This document shows positions 33,080-36,626 of a stretch of DNA of 36,626 nt, in pieces; the stretch's first letter is position 1; each line of letters starts with the position of its first letter. The notes under the pieces are model-generated. The model did not search any database. It saw only the letters and a program-made list of their open reading frames with translations, and had not been told where the DNA came from. The stretch lies in NCBI GenBank assembly GCA_002796835.1, contig LUGL01000060.1:1-36626 (forward strand), in the 5' to 3' direction. This DNA is from Elainella saxicola E1. GTDB lineage: Bacteria; Cyanobacteriota; Cyanobacteriia; Elainellales; Elainellaceae. The position numbers and the translations under genes are program-made.

Positions 33080-33949
33080 TTATGCAGAAGCCATACCTTG
33101 TATTTGAATTTTCTGAATCACCGTTGCATCCTCAGCCAAGGCTTTCGTCATTTTGATCTGGCCAACAACGGTCAATTTGAGTTGTAGTCCCATTCCGGTT
33201 TCAGGTGAGAGATAGGTTCCTCCCAGGAGGTGAAATTGACTGAGTGTATGGGTGGTGAGGAAGTTTGGCGTTTGATACTCGGTTTTAGCTCCAGGATTTT
33301 GAGGGGCGTTATATTGCTCGATCAACTGATCATGGCTGTTGAGTAGAATGCCGCTGATCAAGGATGACCATTGTTCGAGTTTGGCGAAGTCTGAGTCGTA
33401 TATTTCAACCCAAAAATCTTGCTGAAATTCCTGAACAGTGAAGAGGCTGGGAAAGGAATAGGTGAGGCTGAGGTGGGTAACTTTAGATCGATCCACAGCT
33501 TTGATCAAGGTCAGTGTGGAGTGGTGATAGTCGATCGTGAAATCTTGGCCTTCGGTTAAGCAGCGAGCAGAACTGCCGAGGATCAATTCAGCCTGCAACG
33601 CCTGTTCAGCCGGAAGCGGATCGGGAGGTTCCTTGAGAGGCAGCAGGCGAGCCTGCACTGATCCTTTGAGTGGCGGCTTGCTCAGGAGGTAAATCGGGGC
33701 TTGTTCGGCTGTCAGGTGAATGAGCTGACGGAATTCCTGGGGACGGGGTTCGGTCAATCTGATGTCGCGGGCGGTTTCGTTGATCGTCCAGTTGCCGGGA
33801 TAAAGAGCGATCGTTGCAGCGGCAGGAGTGGGCTGATCGGTCAGGGGGAGATGTGAGCTGGGCCTGATCAGGATCTGGCCGAAGCCGGGTTGCCCTCCCA
33901 GTTCGGTCTGGAGTAATGCGGAAATGGCGGTGAGCAGGTTTTGGATCAA
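33080..33949 (-). CDS. Protein of unknown family near a tail-fibre-like gene
   Basis: A 289-residue protein that I do not recognise with certainty. The start is MIQNLLTAISALLQTELGGQ, then a stretch with RPSSHLPLTDQPTPAAATIALYPGNW, a beta-rich middle with SLTYSFPSLFTVQEFQQDFWVEIYDSD, and a C-terminal part ending in KIQIQGMASA. It has no membrane segment or signal peptide. An N-terminal helix followed by beta strands recalls the Pvc16/DUF4255-type proteins of phage-tail-like injection systems, but the match is weak. The only reasonable start is TTG 33949; no ATG or GTG lies in frame upstream before an unlikely low-complexity stretch. Downstream of the tail-fibre-like and coiled-coil genes in the same direction, it could be part of one locus with them. 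Confidence 0.6.
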   Translation of the reverse strand: MIQNLLTAISALLQTELGGQPGFGQILIRPSSHLPLTDQPTPAAATIALYPGNWTINETARDIRLTEPRPQEFRQLIHLTAEQAPIYLLSKPPLKGSVQARLLPLKEPPDPLPAEQALQAELILGSSARCLTEGQDFTIDYHHSTLTLIKAVDRSKVTHLSLTYSFPSLFTVQEFQQDFWVEIYDSDFAKLEQWSSLISGILLNSHDQLIEQYNAPQNPGAKTEYQTPNFLTTHTLSQFHLLGGTYLSPETGMGLQLKLTVVGQIKMTKALAEDATVIQKIQIQGMASA

Positions 33950-34015
33950 GGCTAGACCTGGGGAGAAAAGGGTAGGGATGGGCTTGTTGGTGGGGATGAT
34001 GAATCTGGGGTTTGC

Positions 34016-34151
34016 TCCCTGAATCCCCCATGTTGGGGGACTTTGAATAACTTCGCTGTTGTCTCACCTGCGCGTAAACGGCAGGCTAATTGAGCAAGTC
34101 CGCTAAACCGGACTAAACCCAGAAAACCTCTTCTAGTGCACTTTAGTGCAG
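34016..34151. repeat. Cluster of short hairpins resembling dispersed intergenic repeats
   Basis: Three hairpins lie close together: TCCCCCA/TGGGGGA with a three-base loop at 34024-34040, AGTCCG/CGGACT at 34098-34115 and TGCAC/GTGCA at 34138-34151. The first, within a context like AAAGTCCCCCAACATGGGGGATT, resembles a repeat I recall as common between cyanobacterial genes. A short open frame across it (33952-34161, minus) is probably not a gene. Confidence 0.55.
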
Positions 34152-34238
34152 TTACTTCCATAGTCCGCGATTCATCTGCGGACGGCTCAGCAACCCAGTT
34201 TAGGTTTGAAATTGTGATCTACTGAGGTTGGAAGGTTT

Positions 34239-34481
34239 TTAGACCGATGCAGCCACAGGGATCGGATCTGGTGTTGTTGCGGTTGTATGAATTGCATTAC
34301 CGTTGCTGGGTTCAGTGTTGTCCTGAGCAAGTTCTTCTTCCAGCACCTGGATCGCTCCACTGATCCTCAACAGCGTATCTCGAACCGAGGCTTGTTTGGC
34401 TTCCAGATCGGCCAGGACTTTTTGGCCTTCGGCATATTCGGTTTTGAGGGATTGTAGACGGTGTTGCAGTTGTTCTTTCAT
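34239..34481 (-). CDS. Small coiled-coil protein of unknown function
   Basis: An 80-residue protein. Residues 1-53 form one long heptad-type helix (LQHRLQSLKTEYAEGQKVLADLEAK and so on) without proline, typical of a short coiled coil. The last 25 residues are Asn/Thr/Pro-rich and end in VAASV. No family is recognised. The start ATG 34481 has a fair ribosome binding site (GGAG, spaced about nine bases). It lies 168 bases behind the tail-fibre-like gene in the same direction, and small coiled-coil proteins next to trimeric fibres are often structural partners or assembly helpers, but this is only a possibility. Confidence 0.6.
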   Translation of the reverse strand: MKEQLQHRLQSLKTEYAEGQKVLADLEAKQASVRDTLLRISGAIQVLEEELAQDNTEPSNGNAIHTTATTPDPIPVAASV

Positions 34482-34649
34482 GGGTTGATCTCCAGTGTTT
34501 AGTGAAGCTGTGTCTTAGTTGCTTACTGATCCGATCTCACTTTTAACTCAAAACTGTACTGCTTGCGTTCGTTGCTAATTATTCTTATCCTTCAAATTGT
34601 TCAGGACCTACTCATCTGCTCAGTTTTTGGAAACCATCTCACTTAAAAG

Positions 34650-36626
34650 TTATTGATTTACTTTTTCAGCAAGTTGAGTGATAAGGATTTGTTGGGCTTG
34701 CACAACTTTAGTCAGAATCGCGACCAAATCCGGTGTACTGACGCTTTTACGATCGCCTGCCAATAATTCTGGCATCTCTTCAGCAATAAAGCCTAAACGT
34801 GGTTTTAGTGGATCGTCTTTATAATGAAACTTGACTGGGTTCAATTCAGCTAAAATCTTTATAGCTTCTGCTTGAGATAAATCAGCAATATTCGTCTTGA
34901 GTTCTCTTGAAGATGATTGCAACCAATCAGTGCCCTGTACAAATCCTGTCACTGTGATTCCGCCCGTTGCATGGATCCTGAGCCTTTCCGTAAGTTTCAT
35001 GACACCATTCGTCGTTTTGTTCGCATAAAAGATTATGTGGCCAGATTGGTTATTGCCGTCGCAATTATCTTCAAACATAATTCTCGCAATTGGAGGGTTG
35101 TTAAGATTCCAGCTTTTGAAATCAATAGCCCCCATAGCCCCACTACCAGCTAAATCATTAGATAAAGTCAGGATAGGACCACCACCGTACATATCTTTAC
35201 GAATCTCCAAAGATGATGTTGGGCTGGTGGTGCCAATCCCAACGTTGCCATCTGCGGTTAGATGCATAACATCTGTAACCTGCTTGCCATTCTTGGTACG
35301 TAATCGAAGCCCAAGGTTGGAGGTTTCTGATTTATCCCGTGCTTGAATGTAGGCAGTACCTGATTTCCCATCGCCTTCAAAGGCATAGAGATAGATGTTA
35401 CCTTGACCGTAATAATCACCATTTACATGGAGCTTGGCACTGGGAGTCGTTGTGCCAATGCCAACGTTGTTACCAGCAGCATTGAGTGCAAGTGGTTTCG
35501 AGTTAAAGGATTGAATCCATCCGTAGTTGGTGTTGTACCCTAAGCTCAAGTAAGTCTGATTCACTTCTGTTGATCCTAAGATCAAAGTTTTACCAGAAGT
35601 ATCTGTCGATTGATTAATAATGTGTAGCTTCGCTTTTGGATCAGTTGTGCCTATACCAACGTTTCCATTTGCTTGAATTCTCAATCTTTCCTGAAGGCTA
35701 TTGGAACCTCCTACAACTTCATTAGTGGAAAAGGATAGGTGACAAGATCCAGTGTCATCAGCAAGAGACTGAATTCTCGCTCTAGTCGCATCAGAAGTAT
35801 AGCTTTTGAAGTCAATGGCTCCACCTGCGTTAACGCCACCTGCAATATTACATAGAGTTAGGATAGGCCCCAGCCCACTTGCAACACTTTTTTGGATCTC
35901 TAAAGAAGACCTTGGATTGGTAGTACCGATCCCAACGTTGCCACTATTGACGATCGCATTACCACTTCCAGTAACTGTCAGACCTGCTGTTGAGATGGTG
36001 CCACTTGTTGTCGAAATATTTCCGCTTGTTGTTGAAATATTTCCGTTTATCGTGCTGAAACCTGCTGCTGAGATGCTGCCATTAAAGGTTGTATTGCTAT
36101 TCCCTGTAATGCTCAAGCTTTTTGCAGTGACAGTACCATTTGTTGTCAAAATATTTCCGTTTGTCGTACTGAAACCTGCTGCTGAGACACTACCCGTTGC
36201 TGTTATATCTCCGCTCACATCCAGCTTTGTACTAGGGCTGGTAGTGCCAATACCAACATTGCCTTCAGCGGTTGCCAGATAGGTACTCTTAGTTACCTTA
36301 AGAACACCTTCACTTTGCTGCGACCATTCCCCCACGACCAACCCACCCTCTGAGCCAAGGGCAACAGCTTTATAAAAGGCAGTCCCAGGGTAACTCCCCT
36401 TAGGATTAATTCTCAGCCAATCGGTTTGGTCAGTTGCAACAATTTCGTAGCCATCCTTACTTTTGATCCTGGATCCTAAAATCTTGAGAGAGCCATTCAC
36501 CTCCAGCTTTTCACTAGGGCTGGTAGTGCCAATCCCAACATTGCCATCTGCGGTTAGATGCATAACATCTGTAACCTGCTTGCCATTCTTGGTACGTAAT
36601 CGAAGCCCAAGGTTGGAGGTTTCTGA
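34650..36626 (-). CDS. Tail-fibre-like repeat protein with Peptidase S74 chaperone domain (5' end missing)
   Basis: The frame is open through the right edge, so the N-terminus is missing; 658 residues are visible. The C-terminal 110 residues are a Peptidase S74 (intramolecular chaperone) domain with SSRELKTNI, where Ser and the Lys five residues later form the self-cleaving dyad, then NPVKFHYKDD and LGFIAEEMPELL. The final segment is a helix (LTKVVQAQQILITQLAEKV). The rest is repetitive: six units of the type GNVGIGTTSPSAKLHV at intervals of 40-100 residues, with Ser/Thr/Gly-rich strands (ISTTSGNISTTSG). S74 proteins are trimeric fibres of phages and phage-like particles or surface adhesins. 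The first ATG (36563) is internal; codons before it match the internal repeat exactly. Confidence 0.85.
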   Translation of the reverse strand, partial: SETSNLGLRLRTKNGKQVTDVMHLTADGNVGIGTTSPSEKLEVNGSLKILGSRIKSKDGYEIVATDQTDWLRINPKGSYPGTAFYKAVALGSEGGLVVGEWSQQSEGVLKVTKSTYLATAEGNVGIGTTSPSTKLDVSGDITATGSVSAAGFSTTNGNILTTNGTVTAKSLSITGNSNTTFNGSISAAGFSTINGNISTTSGNISTTSGTISTAGLTVTGSGNAIVNSGNVGIGTTNPRSSLEIQKSVASGLGPILTLCNIAGGVNAGGAIDFKSYTSDATRARIQSLADDTGSCHLSFSTNEVVGGSNSLQERLRIQANGNVGIGTTDPKAKLHIINQSTDTSGKTLILGSTEVNQTYLSLGYNTNYGWIQSFNSKPLALNAAGNNVGIGTTTPSAKLHVNGDYYGQGNIYLYAFEGDGKSGTAYIQARDKSETSNLGLRLRTKNGKQVTDVMHLTADGNVGIGTTSPTSSLEIRKDMYGGGPILTLSNDLAGSGAMGAIDFKSWNLNNPPIARIMFEDNCDGNNQSGHIIFYANKTTNGVMKLTERLRIHATGGITVTGFVQGTDWLQSSSRELKTNIADLSQAEAIKILAELNPVKFHYKDDPLKPRLGFIAEEMPELLAGDRKSVSTPDLVAILTKVVQAQQILITQLAEKVNQ
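35221..35330 (-). repeat. 110-bp repeat copy A in the tail-fibre-like gene
   Basis: This segment is repeated at 36517-36626 with only two mismatches, 1296 bases (432 codons) away in the same frame. It codes for SETSNLGLRLRTKNGKQ and the following VGIGTTSP unit. Confidence 0.85.
36517..36626 (-). repeat. 110-bp repeat copy B in the tail-fibre-like gene
   Basis: Second copy of the segment at 35221-35330. It runs to the right edge of the window, so the repeat may extend further. Near identity at the DNA level implies recent duplication or gene conversion. Confidence 0.85.

Noticed and set aside
33952-34161. 69-codon open frame on the minus strand next to the unknown gene
   Set aside because: Runs straight through the hairpin cluster and looks like translated intergenic repeat, with a low-complexity Pro/Ser tail.
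35806-36282. 158-codon plus-strand open frame in the tail-fibre-like gene
   Set aside because: Repetitive Val/Leu/Pro-rich antisense shadow of the Ser/Thr repeats; the opposite strand has clear VGIGTT units and an S74 domain.
1-36626. CRISPR array
   Set aside because: No regularly spaced direct repeats of 25-37 bases with unique spacers were seen; the repeats present are coding repeats or short tandem copies.

Overview
The window looks like chromosome of a cyanobacterium, probably a filamentous Leptolyngbya-like form. The HIP1 octamer GCGATCGC and its CGATCG core recur inside genes (for example 1447-1454, 3373-3380, 4286-4293). The gene families also fit: UPF0182, cyanobacterial ComFB, the remA-gmk pair, a PGM1-type ATP-grasp ligase and Amt. 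No tools were run. Functional calls rest on motif recognition, and starts were chosen by ribosome binding sites and family N-termini.

Left part (1-8074): the N-terminal part of an IS66-like transposase cut by the window edge, a NarL-type response regulator with a clear terminator, two small stress-type proteins (CsbD and a conserved acidic protein), tRNA-Leu(UAG), a gamma-glutamyltransferase, a 1003-residue UPF0182 membrane protein and a ComFB-domain protein.

Middle-left (8236-18945): four family-2 glycosyltransferases in a row, three of them tight tandem paralogues; gcvT and a PiT phosphate transporter; convergent to these a PGM1-like ATP-grasp ligase; a repeat-bearing lipoprotein; then gmk and remA. 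After this comes about 1.4 kb with no convincing protein gene but with strong inverted repeats, including a minus-strand terminator-like hairpin that may end a small RNA.

Nitrogen block (20322-30609): an ammonium transporter, a histidine kinase and a NarL-type response regulator lie in one direction. Facing them is a five-gene operon: EutP-like APC permease, aldehyde dehydrogenase, glutamine-synthetase-like ligase, class-I amidotransferase hydrolase (PuuD-like) and an SDR dehydrogenase. A FadR-type GntR regulator is transcribed divergently, and a perfect 22-bp palindrome lies in the shared promoter region. The set resembles the bacterial Puu gamma-glutamylation pathway but lacks the amine oxidase PuuB and has an SDR instead. 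The best reading is uptake of an amino alcohol (ethanolamine is the prime candidate), gamma-glutamylation, oxidation of the alcohol and then of the aldehyde, and hydrolysis to glutamate plus glycine (or another amino acid). This is the most interesting system in the window.

Right part (30738-36626): ATP-dependent PEP carboxykinase with an N-terminal extension, a repeat-containing spacer, a protein of unknown family, a small coiled-coil protein and a repeat-rich tail-fibre-like protein with a C-terminal Peptidase S74 chaperone domain, cut by the right edge. These last three may belong to a phage-tail-like or contractile-injection-type locus, but nothing else of such a locus is visible here.
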